Made by a program: the position numbers and the translations under genes. This document shows positions 42,106 to 53,600 of a DNA stretch of 64,000 nucleotides, piece after piece. Positions within the stretch are counted from its first letter, which is position 1. Each line of letters opens with the position of its first letter. The DNA is from an uncultured bacterium. Lineage in GTDB: Bacteria > Cyanobacteriota > Vampirovibrionia > Gastranaerophilales > Gastranaerophilaceae. The stretch covers positions 159,435 through 223,434 of the forward strand of contig CASEYP010000029.1 of the NCBI GenBank assembly GCA_949292185.1, written 5' to 3'. The notes beneath the pieces are model-generated. The model was not told the DNA's origin and made no database searches. It saw only the letters and a program-made list of their open reading frames with translations.

Positions 42106-44499
42106 TTATTTTGCCAAAAATTTTTCTTTAAATTCGTAAAATTTTTCATGCGGATTATAGGAATAAATTTTATACAAATTTCCATCCGTTGAAATTTTTA
42201 TGGAATTCAATAAATCCGTTCTTAGAATATCAGTATTTCTCAAAATATCGAGGGTTCCTTTATTCGGGTGTCCAAAATAATTTACACCGGTAGAAATCAC
42301 GGAAACTTTAGTATTTAAATAATTTAGCATATCACTATCTACAACTTCAGGACCTCCATGATGTCCAACTTTTAGAACTTCGACATTATGTGGAATTCCT
42401 CGTTTTATAATATTAAAAGTTTCTACGCCGGCATCTCCCATAAACAACATATCAAAATTTTTATAAGATAAAAGCGTAACGATAGAATTTGCATTATCTG
42501 AATCTTTTTGTCCGATATCTGCCTTATAAAGCCTAATTTGCAAATCTTTTTCACGATATATATCTTTTTTACCGGAAACAATTTCATACTTCTGCCCTAA
42601 CTCTTTTGATTTTATAAAGATTTTTCGAGAAGTTAAAGTATTAGCCTTGTTAGAATTCAAATAAAGAGTTTTAACCTGAACCCCTGATATCAAATCAACA
42701 ACTCCTCCTGAATGGTCATTATCAAAGTGTGTAACAATTACACCTTCTAAATTTTTAATCCCTAAATCTTTCAAATATTTTAGGATAATTATTTTCGCTT
42801 GAGAATTAGAACTTCCATAAGGAGCTTTTCCTGTATCAACCATAAAATATTTATTTTCTGGAGTCTTAATTAAAAAAGCATCTGCATTTTGAACATCAAA
42901 TGCTATAATCTCTAAATCTTTTGAAACAGGCTTTAATGAAGTTACCAAAAGCACTGCAACAACCATTACTACTACATAAAAAGCTTTTTTAAATTTGTTA
43001 AATTTTATCAAATATGTAACGCCAACAAGCATCAAATAATACAAAATCATCTGCATAATATTTGGATGCGATGTTTGTAATACACAATATTTTAAACTTC
43101 CAAAGAAATTTGAAATCCATACTAACAGAGTAAGCAAATAATTCAAAAAGAAATCAAAAATCTTACACACAAAATCCGAAAGCTGTGGAATTACAGAAAT
43201 AGCAGAACTTACAAAACCGCCAAAACTTATAACACTTAACAAACTAACAGTTGAAATATTTGCCAATACAGAATAAACACTAAAAGTATTAAAATAAAAC
43301 ATCTGAACAGGTGCAACCCATAACTGAGCAACAATAGGAATTAAAACAGGAACCTTAATCCAATTTGGGATCATCTCGAGTTTTGAAGAAACAATATTTG
43401 CCGTCGTCAAAAGTCCGAAAGTTACCAAAAACGATAACTGAAAACTCACATCATTTATATAAGCAGGGTTATAAATAAGCATTAAAACAGCAACAAAAGA
43501 CAATAAAGAAACGCTATGAGCATCTCTATCAATAAGCTTGCCCGCCATAACAAACAACAACATTAATGCAGCTCGAACAACAGACGGCCCTAACCCTGTC
43601 ATCAAAGTGTATAAAATGACAACAATCATTCCTGAAATAACACGAGGCTTATATGGAATTTTCAAAAATCTCAAAATATAAAACCAAAATGTAAAAATAA
43701 ATGCTACATTCATACCTGAGGCTGCTAAAATATGCAACAATCCAGAATTTATAAAAGAATTCTTAATATATTCAGGAGGAGAAACAGCATCATCACCAAA
43801 CACAATACCGCCAAGTATTTCTAAGTTTGGACTCTTTAGATATTTTGAATGAACACTGATAATCCTTTGTCGAGTACTGTTTAACCCTTTCAAAAATTTC
43901 CATTTAAAAGAAGGCTTATCAGGCAAAACTTTCACCTTCCCATTATCTGCGTACAAAACAGTAAACACATTAAAATTTTTCAAATACGCACTATAGTCAA
44001 ACTGGGAAGGATTAGTCGATGAAAAAGGTTTTCTTAATCTTCCATTTACAGAAATTTTGTCCCCGATATTTATATTTTCACAATGATTGTTTTCTTGAAG
44101 TAAAGATACATAAGTTTTAGCTTTTATTGACTTTCCGCCAACATCATCAACTTGAATAAAAAACCTGACTTTATCATCTTTGTATGAAGGAATACTAACA
44201 ACACGTCCAGACACAACAGTATCCATCGGCACCATTTGCAAAAGTTCATCATAACTTTTTATTTTAAAAAATGTTAAGAAAAAACCACTGTAAAAAATCA
44301 ATGTAAAAATTAAAACCTTACGAATACCCAATAACCTAAAAAACAGCAAAAACAACATAAAAATTGTAAAAATTGCACTATAAAGTATCGCAAATCCGTA
44401 AAAACAAGCCAAAATTCCTAGCATAAAAATCAAAGATGCGCAAAACATCAACAAATTTTTATTTTGAAGAGTATCCCTAACTTGACTTAAATTAATCAT
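42106..44499 (-). CDS. comEC: ComEC/Rec2-family DNA uptake channel protein
   Basis: 797 residues. N-terminal helices and an OB-like domain (residues 50-190) precede the competence transmembrane domain (ILAASGMNVAFIFTFWFY, then GLGPSVVRAALMLLFVMAGK), and a C-terminal metallo-beta-lactamase-like domain (IIAFDVQNADAFLIKTPENK, VTHFDNDHSGGVVDLI, VGHHGG) is probably a nuclease. ComEC moves single-stranded DNA across the inner membrane. I prefer the ATG at 44499, as an earlier in-frame TTG at 44529 has no ribosome site; the ATG site is weak. It is divergent from pilT, with the promoter in between. Confidence 0.9.
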   Translation of the reverse strand: MINLSQVRDTLQNKNLLMFCASLIFMLGILACFYGFAILYSAIFTIFMLFLLFFRLLGIRKVLIFTLIFYSGFFLTFFKIKSYDELLQMVPMDTVVSGRVVSIPSYKDDKVRFFIQVDDVGGKSIKAKTYVSLLQENNHCENINIGDKISVNGRLRKPFSSTNPSQFDYSAYLKNFNVFTVLYADNGKVKVLPDKPSFKWKFLKGLNSTRQRIISVHSKYLKSPNLEILGGIVFGDDAVSPPEYIKNSFINSGLLHILAASGMNVAFIFTFWFYILRFLKIPYKPRVISGMIVVILYTLMTGLGPSVVRAALMLLFVMAGKLIDRDAHSVSLLSFVAVLMLIYNPAYINDVSFQLSFLVTFGLLTTANIVSSKLEMIPNWIKVPVLIPIVAQLWVAPVQMFYFNTFSVYSVLANISTVSLLSVISFGGFVSSAISVIPQLSDFVCKIFDFFLNYLLTLLVWISNFFGSLKYCVLQTSHPNIMQMILYYLMLVGVTYLIKFNKFKKAFYVVVMVVAVLLVTSLKPVSKDLEIIAFDVQNADAFLIKTPENKYFMVDTGKAPYGSSNSQAKIIILKYLKDLGIKNLEGVIVTHFDNDHSGGVVDLISGVQVKTLYLNSNKANTLTSRKIFIKSKELGQKYEIVSGKKDIYREKDLQIRLYKADIGQKDSDNANSIVTLLSYKNFDMLFMGDAGVETFNIIKRGIPHNVEVLKVGHHGGPEVVDSDMLNYLNTKVSVISTGVNYFGHPNKGTLDILRNTDILRTDLLNSIKISTDGNLYKIYSYNPHEKFYEFKEKFLAK

Positions 44500-44534
44500 A
44501 ATTCCAACATCTGAATGATAACATATCAAGATAG

Positions 44535-44563
44535 TTGTGCAAAACTAAAAAAAATGATATACT
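44535..44563 (+). promoter_or_regulatory. Promoter of the pilT-recO operon
   Basis: TTGTGC (44535-44540), 17 bases, then an extended -10 TGATATACT with TATACT at 44558-44563. Transcription would start near 44570, which fixes the ATG at 44586 as the real pilT start. Confidence 0.7.
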
Positions 44564-44585
44564 ATCAGTTGAGGAACTAAGATTA

Positions 44586-45686
44586 ATGAGCAGTAACGAT
44601 TTCTATATAGAGGACTTTTTAAGACAAGCAGTATCCGTAGGAGCTTCTGATGCGCATATTTGCGAAGGTGAAAGACCTGCAATCAGAGTATCCGGACAGA
44701 TTATGAGAATCAATCTTCCTCCATTGACGAGTGAAGATATAGAGTTTGTTATAAGAACAGTAGCACCGCCTCATTTGAAAGACAGAATTACAAGATTCTT
44801 TGATATCGATTTTTCTTATGAAATCCCTGGCTGTTCACGTTTCCGTATCAACATGAGCAGACAACTTGGGAAAACTGCAATGGTAATTCGTGCTATTCCT
44901 TATTATATCAAAACCTTTAAGGAATTATTTTTACCAACCACATTAGAAGAATTTGCAAACTTTAACAACGGCTTAGTTCTTGTTACAGGTCCTACAGGTT
45001 CCGGTAAATCAACAACTATCGCCTCATTAATCGATTATATAAACGCAACGACTTCAAAACATATCGTAACTATTGAAGATCCGGTCGAATTTATATTTTC
45101 AAACAAAAAATCTATTGTATCTCAACGTCAATTACTAATTGATACGCCATCATTCTCAGACGGTGTAAAATACGCATTAAGACAAGACCCAGACGTTATA
45201 TTCATCGGTGAAATTCGTGATAGAGAAACTGTTGAATCTGCACTAAAAGCAGCTGAAACCGGTCACTTGGTTGTATCTACAATCCACACAAATGATTCTG
45301 TTCAAACAGTTGCCAGAATTATCAACTTATTTGATCCGAATGAAAGACCGTTTGTAAGAAGTCAAATTGCAAACACATTAAGAGGTACAATCTCACAAAA
45401 ATTAGTTCCAACAGCAGTTGGCGGAACTCGTGTTCCTGCAACAGAAATTCTTGTTGTAACACCTACTGTTAAAGACTTTATTCAAAAAGATGAATTAGAA
45501 CAGATTTATGAACTTGTTAAGAAGGGTTCATTTAATAATATGACTACAATGAACATGTCATTGTATAAACTTTATAATGAAGGTAAGATCACTCAAGAAA
45601 CTGCTTTATCATACTCTGATAACAAATCAGAACTTGAACAGATGATGAGAGGTATTTACCACGGCACAAGTGTTAACCTAGGATAA
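44586..45686 (+). CDS. pilT: Type IV pilus retraction ATPase PilT
   Basis: 366 residues of the standard PilT type. Marks: N-terminal SDAHICEGERPAIRVSGQ, Walker A GPTGSGKST, Asp box VTIEDPVEFIF, Walker B DPDVIFIGEIRDRET, His box GHLVVSTIHTND. It forms a hexamer at the inner membrane that disassembles pilin and pulls the pilus back, which drives twitching and DNA uptake. The upstream codons in frame lie before the promoter, so the start is 44586. The stop overlaps the recO start by 1 base. ComEC is divergent next door. Confidence 0.95.
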   Translation: MSSNDFYIEDFLRQAVSVGASDAHICEGERPAIRVSGQIMRINLPPLTSEDIEFVIRTVAPPHLKDRITRFFDIDFSYEIPGCSRFRINMSRQLGKTAMVIRAIPYYIKTFKELFLPTTLEEFANFNNGLVLVTGPTGSGKSTTIASLIDYINATTSKHIVTIEDPVEFIFSNKKSIVSQRQLLIDTPSFSDGVKYALRQDPDVIFIGEIRDRETVESALKAAETGHLVVSTIHTNDSVQTVARIINLFDPNERPFVRSQIANTLRGTISQKLVPTAVGGTRVPATEILVVTPTVKDFIQKDELEQIYELVKKGSFNNMTTMNMSLYKLYNEGKITQETALSYSDNKSELEQMMRGIYHGTSVNLG

Positions 45687-46459
45687 TGCAAAATAGTTTT
45701 ATTACAGACGCAATTAATTTAAAGTCCTATAACTTGAGCGAATCTGATAAAATTATAGTGATGTACTCAAAAGAAAAAGGACTAATAAGGGGAGTAGCTA
45801 AGGGGGTAAAAAAGCCAAAGAGCAAATTAGGTGCTCGCATGGATTTGCTTGTAGCAAATACTCTTATGCTTCACAAGGGGCGTAATTTAGACACTATATG
45901 CCAAGCTGAAGTTGTTAATTCTTTTTATAAAACAAGACAAGATATTGATAAAATTTGTTACTCTATGTATGTAACAGAAGTCGTACATAATTTCGGAATT
46001 GAAGAGGATCCTTGTTCTGAAACTATCTATAATCTTCTTTATAAAACCCTAAACACAATTTCATCCGCAGAAACAAAAGTTGATATACTTTTAGCTGTTA
46101 TAAAATTTCAATTAAAAATGATGATTGAATCAGGCTTTTCTCTTGAATTAGATAAATGTCTTTGCTGTGGAGAAACTGTTAAAAATGAAACAATGTATTT
46201 TGTTCCATCATTAGGCGGAATTATTTGTAAAGATTGTGCAACTCGCCATACATATCATAAAAAGCAATTACCTTACAAATTGAGAGACTTTTTCAAACAA
46301 ATGTCAATAAATGATTTTGATGAAAAAGGAGAATATGAACAAAAAGCTAATGAAAAAGTTTGTATTGTAACTTTTGAAGCTTTGAAAGAATACATCGCAA
46401 TGAAATCTCCTAAAAAATTCAAAACAACAGACATTCTTCAAGAAATTCCAACAACATAA
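45686..46459 (+). CDS. recO: DNA repair protein RecO
   Basis: 257 residues. The N-terminal OB fold contains SYNLSESDKIIVMYSKEKG and RGVAKGVKKPKSKLGARMD. The C-terminal part carries the zinc site CLCCGE and CKDCATRH. RecO loads RecA onto SSB-coated DNA together with RecR. It is translationally coupled to pilT (TAATG), an unusual partner that fits with DNA uptake and recombination. Normal length, complete. Confidence 0.93.
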   Translation: MQNSFITDAINLKSYNLSESDKIIVMYSKEKGLIRGVAKGVKKPKSKLGARMDLLVANTLMLHKGRNLDTICQAEVVNSFYKTRQDIDKICYSMYVTEVVHNFGIEEDPCSETIYNLLYKTLNTISSAETKVDILLAVIKFQLKMMIESGFSLELDKCLCCGETVKNETMYFVPSLGGIICKDCATRHTYHKKQLPYKLRDFFKQMSINDFDEKGEYEQKANEKVCIVTFEALKEYIAMKSPKKFKTTDILQEIPTT

Positions 46460-46532
46460 TATTTCCTCCACTAAGGTTATATTATTTATTAAGTATAATT
46501 CATATAATCATTTTAAAAAAGGACGGTAAACA

Positions 46533-49118
46533 ATGAAAAAATTTATACTGATTGCAGCAATAATAATTTGCGGGAATACAGTTTGGGCAGCAAGCGCTCA
46601 AATGTTCAAACTGGACAACGGACAAACCGTAGTAATACAAGAAGTTCGAAATAACCCAATTGTTATTATTGATACCTGGATAAAAACAGGTTCTATAGAT
46701 GAAGATGATTCAAATAACGGTGTTGCACATTTTTTAGAACACTTATTCTTCAAAGGCACAACAAACAGAGAACCGGGAGAATTTGACAGAATACTAGAAA
46801 CAAAAGGTGCAATCACTAATGCTGCAACAAGTAAAGATTTTACACATTATTACGTAACAATTCCATCAAAAGATTTTGACCTTGCTATGGATTTGCACGG
46901 TGATATGATGATGCACCCGCTTATTCCAAGAAACGAAATGGAAAAAGAAAGAAAAGTCGTTCTAGAAGAAATTAATAAAGACTTAAATGATCCAAGCAGA
47001 ATAATGCAAGAAAATTTAAATTCTATGATGTATACTACTCACCCATATAAAAGAAAAGTTATTGGTAAAAGTGAAGTAATTGAAACAATAACAAGAGATC
47101 AAATTCTAAACTTCTATAATGCACATTACTCACCATCAAATATGGTTACAGTGATAATTGGGGATGTTGATACAAACCACGCACTAGCTAAAGTAAAAGA
47201 AGTATTTAACGCTCCATATAAAAAATTAGACAAAAAAGTCTATCCAAAAGAATCACAATTAACAAAACAACAGAAAAAAGTTGAATATATTAAGACAGAA
47301 TCAGGCTACATGGTAATAGGATTTAGAGGAACTCCGATAGATGCAAAAGATTCATACGCACTAGACGTACTTGCAACAATTTTAGGTGATGGAAGATCAT
47401 CAATCTTGTACCAAGTCCTAAAAGACCAAAAACGATTAGCATTTTCTGTAGATGCCGGAAATTCAACATCAAAAGATGATGGAATTTTCTACATTTCAGC
47501 TAACTTTGAGCCTGATAGATGCAAACAAATTCAAGATACAATTTTTGATGAAATAAAGAAAATTCAAGATAAAGGAATTACGGAAGAACAACTAAACTTA
47601 GCAAAAAACATTATAGAAAGAGATACATATTATTCTAGAGAATCCGTAACAAATATCTCTACAGAAATTGGCTATACAACAGCACTTACTAATGATTTAA
47701 AATTTTACAATAACTATATTGCAAACATCAAAAAAGTATCAAAAGAAGATGTAAAACGTGTTGCTAACAAATACTTAGGTATAAATAAAAGCGCAATTTC
47801 AATAATTCTACCTGAGACATCAAAAGATGTACCGGTTGCAAACTTAACTCAAACGCCAGGAACTGCCGAACTTGTAAGTAAAAATCTGGAAACAGAAAAA
47901 TACAAACTTTCAAATGGCGCAACATTTTTATACACACCAAATACTTCAAATGATATTATCGCAATGAGTATATACGCAAAAGGCGGTCAATTACTGGATA
48001 AAACACCAGGTACAGCTAACTTGACAGCTTCAGCTATCCTAAAAGGTACAAAAAATTATACTCCTTTAGAACTTTCTCAAACAATGGAAGATAACGGAAT
48101 AAAAATCATGCCTGGATTAAGTGCTGACGCCTTTTCAATCTCTGTTCTAACAACAAAAGATGAATATGATAAGACTCTTGAACTATTAAATGAAATAGTT
48201 AATAACGCAACATTTGACGACTTTGAATTAGACAAAGTAAAATCTGATAAACTTAATGCAATAAAAAGCGCAAAAGATATTCCTCTACAACAAGCTCTTG
48301 AAGAATATCGAGATCTGTTATACAAAGGAACTCCATATTCAATTTCATCAAAAGTTTTAGAAAAGAATATTCCAAATATTACAAGAGCAGAAATCTTAGA
48401 ATATTATCACAAAATTTTTAATCCAAATAACCTTGTAATCTCAGTTAATGGGAATATTGATAAAGAAAAAACTATACAAGAATTAAATAAAATATTCAAA
48501 TCAAAAGATAGTAATACTCCTTTTGACTATAAAAAACAAGAAAACAGAATAACAAAAATTACATCACCAAGAACAAACATAAAAAATATGCCAACAACAG
48601 AAACAGCCTGGATAATGCTAGGTTGGCAAACTGATGGGGTTCTAAATGAAAAAGATTATGCTACCCTACAAGTTATAGATGCAATTCTTGGTACAGGGAT
48701 GAGTTCAAGACTATTTAAAGACCTAAGAGAACAAGAAGGACTTGCTTACCAACTTGGAACAAGTTTTTCACCAAACGTTTTAAGAGGCAGCTTCATTCTA
48801 TATATTGGAACAAATCCTGCCAATTTAGAAAAAGCAAAAGAAGGTTTATTTAAAGAAATTACAAGACTAAAAACAGAATACGTAGGGGATTCTGAATTAA
48901 ATGATGCCAAAGAAAAATTACTTGGCAATTACGTAATAGGTCTTGAAACAAACCTTGAAAAAGCTTCTAATACGGGCTGGTATGAAGCTTCAACAAGAGG
49001 TTATGAATTTAAAGATAAATACGAAGCTCTAATAAACGGCGTAACAGATTCTGATATTATAGAAGTTGCAAATAAATATTTTACAGATAACTACATAATG
49101 TCAATCGTTACAAAGTAA
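46533..49118 (+). CDS. M16-family zinc peptidase, secreted, two-domain
   Basis: 861 residues with a signal peptide (FILIAAIIICGNTVWAAS). The first half has the inverted zinc motif VAHFLEHLFFKG (HxxEH, near residue 70) and the downstream Glu in RKVVLEEINKDL. The second half (from about residue 440) repeats the fold without the motif, as is usual in M16 pairs made as one chain. It probably degrades peptides in the periplasm or outside. It starts 73 bases after recO with its own ribosome site (AAAGGACGG) and ends at a strong terminator. Confidence 0.92.
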   Translation: MKKFILIAAIIICGNTVWAASAQMFKLDNGQTVVIQEVRNNPIVIIDTWIKTGSIDEDDSNNGVAHFLEHLFFKGTTNREPGEFDRILETKGAITNAATSKDFTHYYVTIPSKDFDLAMDLHGDMMMHPLIPRNEMEKERKVVLEEINKDLNDPSRIMQENLNSMMYTTHPYKRKVIGKSEVIETITRDQILNFYNAHYSPSNMVTVIIGDVDTNHALAKVKEVFNAPYKKLDKKVYPKESQLTKQQKKVEYIKTESGYMVIGFRGTPIDAKDSYALDVLATILGDGRSSILYQVLKDQKRLAFSVDAGNSTSKDDGIFYISANFEPDRCKQIQDTIFDEIKKIQDKGITEEQLNLAKNIIERDTYYSRESVTNISTEIGYTTALTNDLKFYNNYIANIKKVSKEDVKRVANKYLGINKSAISIILPETSKDVPVANLTQTPGTAELVSKNLETEKYKLSNGATFLYTPNTSNDIIAMSIYAKGGQLLDKTPGTANLTASAILKGTKNYTPLELSQTMEDNGIKIMPGLSADAFSISVLTTKDEYDKTLELLNEIVNNATFDDFELDKVKSDKLNAIKSAKDIPLQQALEEYRDLLYKGTPYSISSKVLEKNIPNITRAEILEYYHKIFNPNNLVISVNGNIDKEKTIQELNKIFKSKDSNTPFDYKKQENRITKITSPRTNIKNMPTTETAWIMLGWQTDGVLNEKDYATLQVIDAILGTGMSSRLFKDLREQEGLAYQLGTSFSPNVLRGSFILYIGTNPANLEKAKEGLFKEITRLKTEYVGDSELNDAKEKLLGNYVIGLETNLEKASNTGWYEASTRGYEFKDKYEALINGVTDSDIIEVANKYFTDNYIMSIVTK

Positions 49119-49140
49119 AATAAATTTTGATAACAAACAA

Positions 49141-49177
49141 CGAGGCGGAAACTGAAATTCAGTTTCCGCCTCGTTTT
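49141..49177. terminator. Bidirectional intrinsic terminator
   Basis: A 16-bp stem CGAGGCGGAAACTGAA paired with TTCAGTTTCCGCCTCG (49141-49173) separates the M16 gene and the convergent glgA gene. Confidence 0.92.
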
Positions 49178-49205
49178 ATACTCTTTATAAAAATTAATTT
49201 ACTAT

Positions 49206-50654
49206 TTATTGTTTACCAGTAATTTCACGGTACATAGCAAGATATTCTTTTGCACTGCGTTTCCACGAAAAATCTTTTTCCATAGCGGATTTTCGCATTG
49301 CATTAAATACATACTTATCGCCATAAACATACAAGGCGCATTTTATAGCATTCAACATATCCCAGCCATTATATGCCCAGAATTTAAATCCTGTTGAATT
49401 ATCCAATGGATAACCGGTTACGGTATCTTCCAAACCTCCTGTTGCTCTAACTATTGGTAAAGATCCATAATGCATTGCGATTAATTGACTTAAACCACAA
49501 GGTTCAAACTTTGACGGCATTAAGAAGAAATCACTACCTGCATATACCAAACTTGCTAAATCAGCCTTATACCCAACATAAGCTCGAATATTTTTTGTAT
49601 TATTTGAAAGCCAGATAAATAAATTTTCATAATCTTTATCCCCGCTTCCAATAAATACAAAATCCGCATCTAATTTTTGCAATTCATACTGCATATCTCT
49701 AATCAAATCAATTCCTTTTTGATTAACAAGTCTAGAGATAAATGCAATAAGAGGTCTGTTAGGATTATATTCCAAGCCAAAATATTTACATACAGCTTTT
49801 TTATTTTCCTCTTTATTTTTTACACTTTTTACATCATAATTTTTAACTAAACTTTTATCAGTTTTTGGATTAAACACATCATAATCTATACCATTTAAAA
49901 TTCCTCTTAGCTTATACTGAATTCCACGCAATGTATAATCCATATTTTCACCATATTCAGGAGTTAAAATTTCTCTTGCGTAATTTGGAGAAACTGCAAC
50001 AACTCTATCAGAATAATTTATTGCACCCTTCATCCAATTTACACGATTGTAATGTTCACAACCCCATTGATTATATACAATATCCTTGCGCATATTTGCA
50101 AAGTCTAAAACATCTTCAAACCAAATACCTTGGTATGCCAAATTATGAATTTCAAAAACACATTTAGTATTTTTCCAAAAATCATCAAACTTATAATTTG
50201 AATGCAAATATAAAGGAATCATCGCCGTATGCCAATCATTTGCATGAATTACATCCGCTCTGAAATTAAGAGCCTTTGCATATTCCATAACCGCCAATGA
50301 AAAAGAAATATATCTTTCATGTTCATATCTTGGATCTAAATATTTTGGATAAACTTCCTTGAAACAAGAAAAATACCAATCATTTTTCACAAAGAAAACA
50401 TTTATTTTTGTTCCCGGAAGCTTTGTCATATAAAGATTAAATTTTTGAGGAGAAGATCCAAATGTAATCCACATTTGCGAATTTTCTAACTCTTTAATTC
50501 CATATTTTTCTTTATCAATACAACCGTGTAAGGGAGTAAAAATAGCAATTTCAGCATCTTTTTCAAGTTCTTTCGGTAAACTTCCCACAACATCAGCCAA
50601 CCCACCTGCTTTTGAAAAAGGAGCTACCTCAGCAGATGCAAATAAAATTTTCAT
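49206..50654 (-). CDS. glgA: Glycogen synthase GlgA (GT5)
   Basis: 482 residues of the GT5 family. It adds glucose from ADP-glucose to a growing alpha-1,4-glucan. Marks: MKILFASAEVAPFSKAGGLADV with the KxGGL loop at the start, HANDWHTAMIPLYL, and the C-terminal PSKFEPCGLSQLIAMHYGS with TGGLEDTV. The ATG at 50654 has GAGGG about 4 bases upstream; the earlier frame has none. It follows the zinc-ribbon/TPR gene by 38 bases on the same strand. The branching enzyme is at 36884. Confidence 0.95.
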   Translation of the reverse strand: MKILFASAEVAPFSKAGGLADVVGSLPKELEKDAEIAIFTPLHGCIDKEKYGIKELENSQMWITFGSSPQKFNLYMTKLPGTKINVFFVKNDWYFSCFKEVYPKYLDPRYEHERYISFSLAVMEYAKALNFRADVIHANDWHTAMIPLYLHSNYKFDDFWKNTKCVFEIHNLAYQGIWFEDVLDFANMRKDIVYNQWGCEHYNRVNWMKGAINYSDRVVAVSPNYAREILTPEYGENMDYTLRGIQYKLRGILNGIDYDVFNPKTDKSLVKNYDVKSVKNKEENKKAVCKYFGLEYNPNRPLIAFISRLVNQKGIDLIRDMQYELQKLDADFVFIGSGDKDYENLFIWLSNNTKNIRAYVGYKADLASLVYAGSDFFLMPSKFEPCGLSQLIAMHYGSLPIVRATGGLEDTVTGYPLDNSTGFKFWAYNGWDMLNAIKCALYVYGDKYVFNAMRKSAMEKDFSWKRSAKEYLAMYREITGKQ

Positions 50655-50692
50655 TTTCCCTCTCTTTCTGAACATTCAATTACGCACTCAAC

Positions 50693-53600
50693 TTAATTAT
50701 CAAAGAAATCAGCCGGATTTATCACATCACTATCTGTTTCATCAAATTTAGTTGAATTTGTATTTCCTTGTTCTGATACACTCTCTTGCTTATTAACAGA
50801 TGCGTTTTCTGTTTTTTGAACATTTTGCACTGGTCTGTTATTACCTGAATTTTCTAACAGAATTTTCCTTATGTCAATATTTAAATTAAAATTTAATCCA
50901 TATTTTTGGACAATATAAGATGCCTGGTTTAAACAAATTTGAGCCTGATCTTGGGATTTTAAACACATCAAAACTTTATACATATTAACCTTATTCAGCA
51001 TTGTTAAATATTCACTTATACCGCCTTGTTTTTCCATTTGAATATTTGAATTATTCAAAACTCCGTATGCTATATCAAAATTTCCCTCACTAATGTTTAA
51101 TATACTCATAACATACCAACCCAAATGAACAATAGCATTCATACCCTTTTCTTTTGCAAGTTTAATAATTTTATAAATCATTGTTGAGGCTTTTTTAAAT
51201 GATTTTAGTTGTATATAAGCATAACCTATCATCAAATCAGAGAATATTTCAAACTGAAACATTTGAATTTCGTGTGCAATTAACTTTGATTTATAAATTT
51301 CTTGAGCAAACTTTGTAGGATCAGATTTAAATGCAACAAAAGCATTTATTATATGATATAAAATTGCCGAAAACATATCTTCACCTGCCATAGAAGGATT
51401 AATAGATACATTTTGACCTTTTATAAGATTTTGCAATTGTACAAAAATATCATATTTTGACGGAATAAAATCAAGCAATTTTTTTGATATATCTAAAAAT
51501 TCGCTAACATCTTCATTCAATGTCAAAATATCAACTAATGCAATATAACCTACACACTCTGACACCAGAAGTTTAAATTCAGCTTTTGTTATGACAGTAT
51601 ATTTTATAGAATTTATTTTCTCAGAATCCAAAACATTTAAAACGTTATACCCAATATCGAGGCAATCACTATAAGCTCCAATATTAAATAAAATTTTCAC
51701 ATAAATGATAGACATCAAAAGAACATACAAACTGAAATTCTCAGCCGCAGGATCCAAAGAACATTTATCCATAGAAGATAAGACACTATGGGTTAAATTC
51801 ATAGCATACATATAATCTCCATGAGCCATAGCTCCCTGAATCATTTTTGTACAAAATGAAATATAAGTATCATTATTACCCTCAGATTTTAAACTTACAA
51901 GAGTTTTTTCCGCCAACTCTTTTGTTTGTTCCGGGTCATATTCATACATATTATTTGATACATTTTCATACAAGGATGCTTTATATTTTATCAGATCTGC
52001 TTCTGCCCAAGATGAAGAATATTTTTCTAATGTCTTTAAAATTTTTGCTGAGCAATGTAAATACCCTGCAAAATCCCCCATTGAAAGGTTAATATTAGCA
52101 AGTTTTTCCCACTCAAATACAACTTTTTCACTTTGAGCTAATACATCATATAAAAACGCCTTAACTGGACTTGGCATATTTTCAACAAATACTAATTCAA
52201 ACAAATCATTAGCAACTTTATTTAAATCTTCAGGTTTTATAACTTCAAGCAAGCATTCTCTTAAAATATTATAATTTGAGAAATAAATACAATTATTATA
52301 TGAATAAATATATCCCATAGCCGCTAAATTTTCAGCTATTTTTTCCCAATTTTTAAATCCTAAAGAATTTATAGTTTTTTCATCAATCCTTGTTCCCAAA
52401 AGAATAATCATAGTTAAAAATCTTATTGTTTCGGCATCATCTTTCATAAGATTTAATCTACGTTTTATTAATTTATTCAACCCTGAAGGAATAATTATCG
52501 TTTTAGGATTCACCATAGCCAGTGAATCTTCAGTATATTCATAAACTCCTGATTCTAATAAATACTGAATTGCAAAATCCAAAAACAAAGTACTTCCACA
52601 AGCATATTTTGCTATTCTTTGGAAATAGAAATCTGTCATTATATTTTTATAAAAAACAGGATCGCCATTTACAATAAGTTCAAACGGAGTCGGAGCTAAT
52701 GTAACTTCTGCATAATATCCCCTTGATAAAAGGAAATGGGAATCTTTATGCAATGAATAACTTTTATCATACGAAATAAGATAACTTATATTTAATTCAT
52801 CGAAATGATCAAATAACTGTTCTAGAACAAACTTTGAACTATCATCAATTTTTTCGTAATTTTCAATATAAATAAGTGTATTTGGAATGGATTTTAAAAG
52901 TGCAAAAAATATTTGGCAATAATCTTCTCTTGTATCTTCCATATTAGACATCTGGCGCTGATTCAGTTTAATCAAATCTTGAACCAATCCGCCTTTATCT
53001 ATTGTAGAAAACATTGAAAAATCATTTGAATCAAACAACTTTTGAGAAACTGTATACTCAAAAATAGAAGATATCAAATCTCTGAAAAAAGAATACGGAG
53101 AATATTTCATATCATCATGACAGGTAATTGGCACAATATTATCATATATTCCCAATTCTTCCACAGTAGACAATAATTTCAAAGTATACGGCTGATACAT
53201 CGGAGAAGCTTTAAGTGCTAAAATTCCCATTGGAATTTGCTGAAGCATCTGAGTAACACAATCTAAAACATTTATACTTTCAGTTTTAACAAAAGAACAC
53301 TTTATTTCATCAAAATTTATCATTTCAATGTCATAAATATCATCATCCTCAATATTATTTTCCTGTTTTAAGGCATCTTGAGTAATTTTTGCCTGATCCA
53401 TAAGTGCAGATTGAATAAATACAGGAACTTCCGTATCAACAGAATCTTCTTGTTCTTTTTGTTCTTCATTACGTAAAAATTCACCTATATTTACAAACTC
53501 TTTCAAGTCCATTTCAAAAAATCTTTTCATAACCCCGTCAACCATAGCAGAGTTAAGAGTTTCCATTTTATAATGTTCTTTATAAAGATCATAAAAATTC

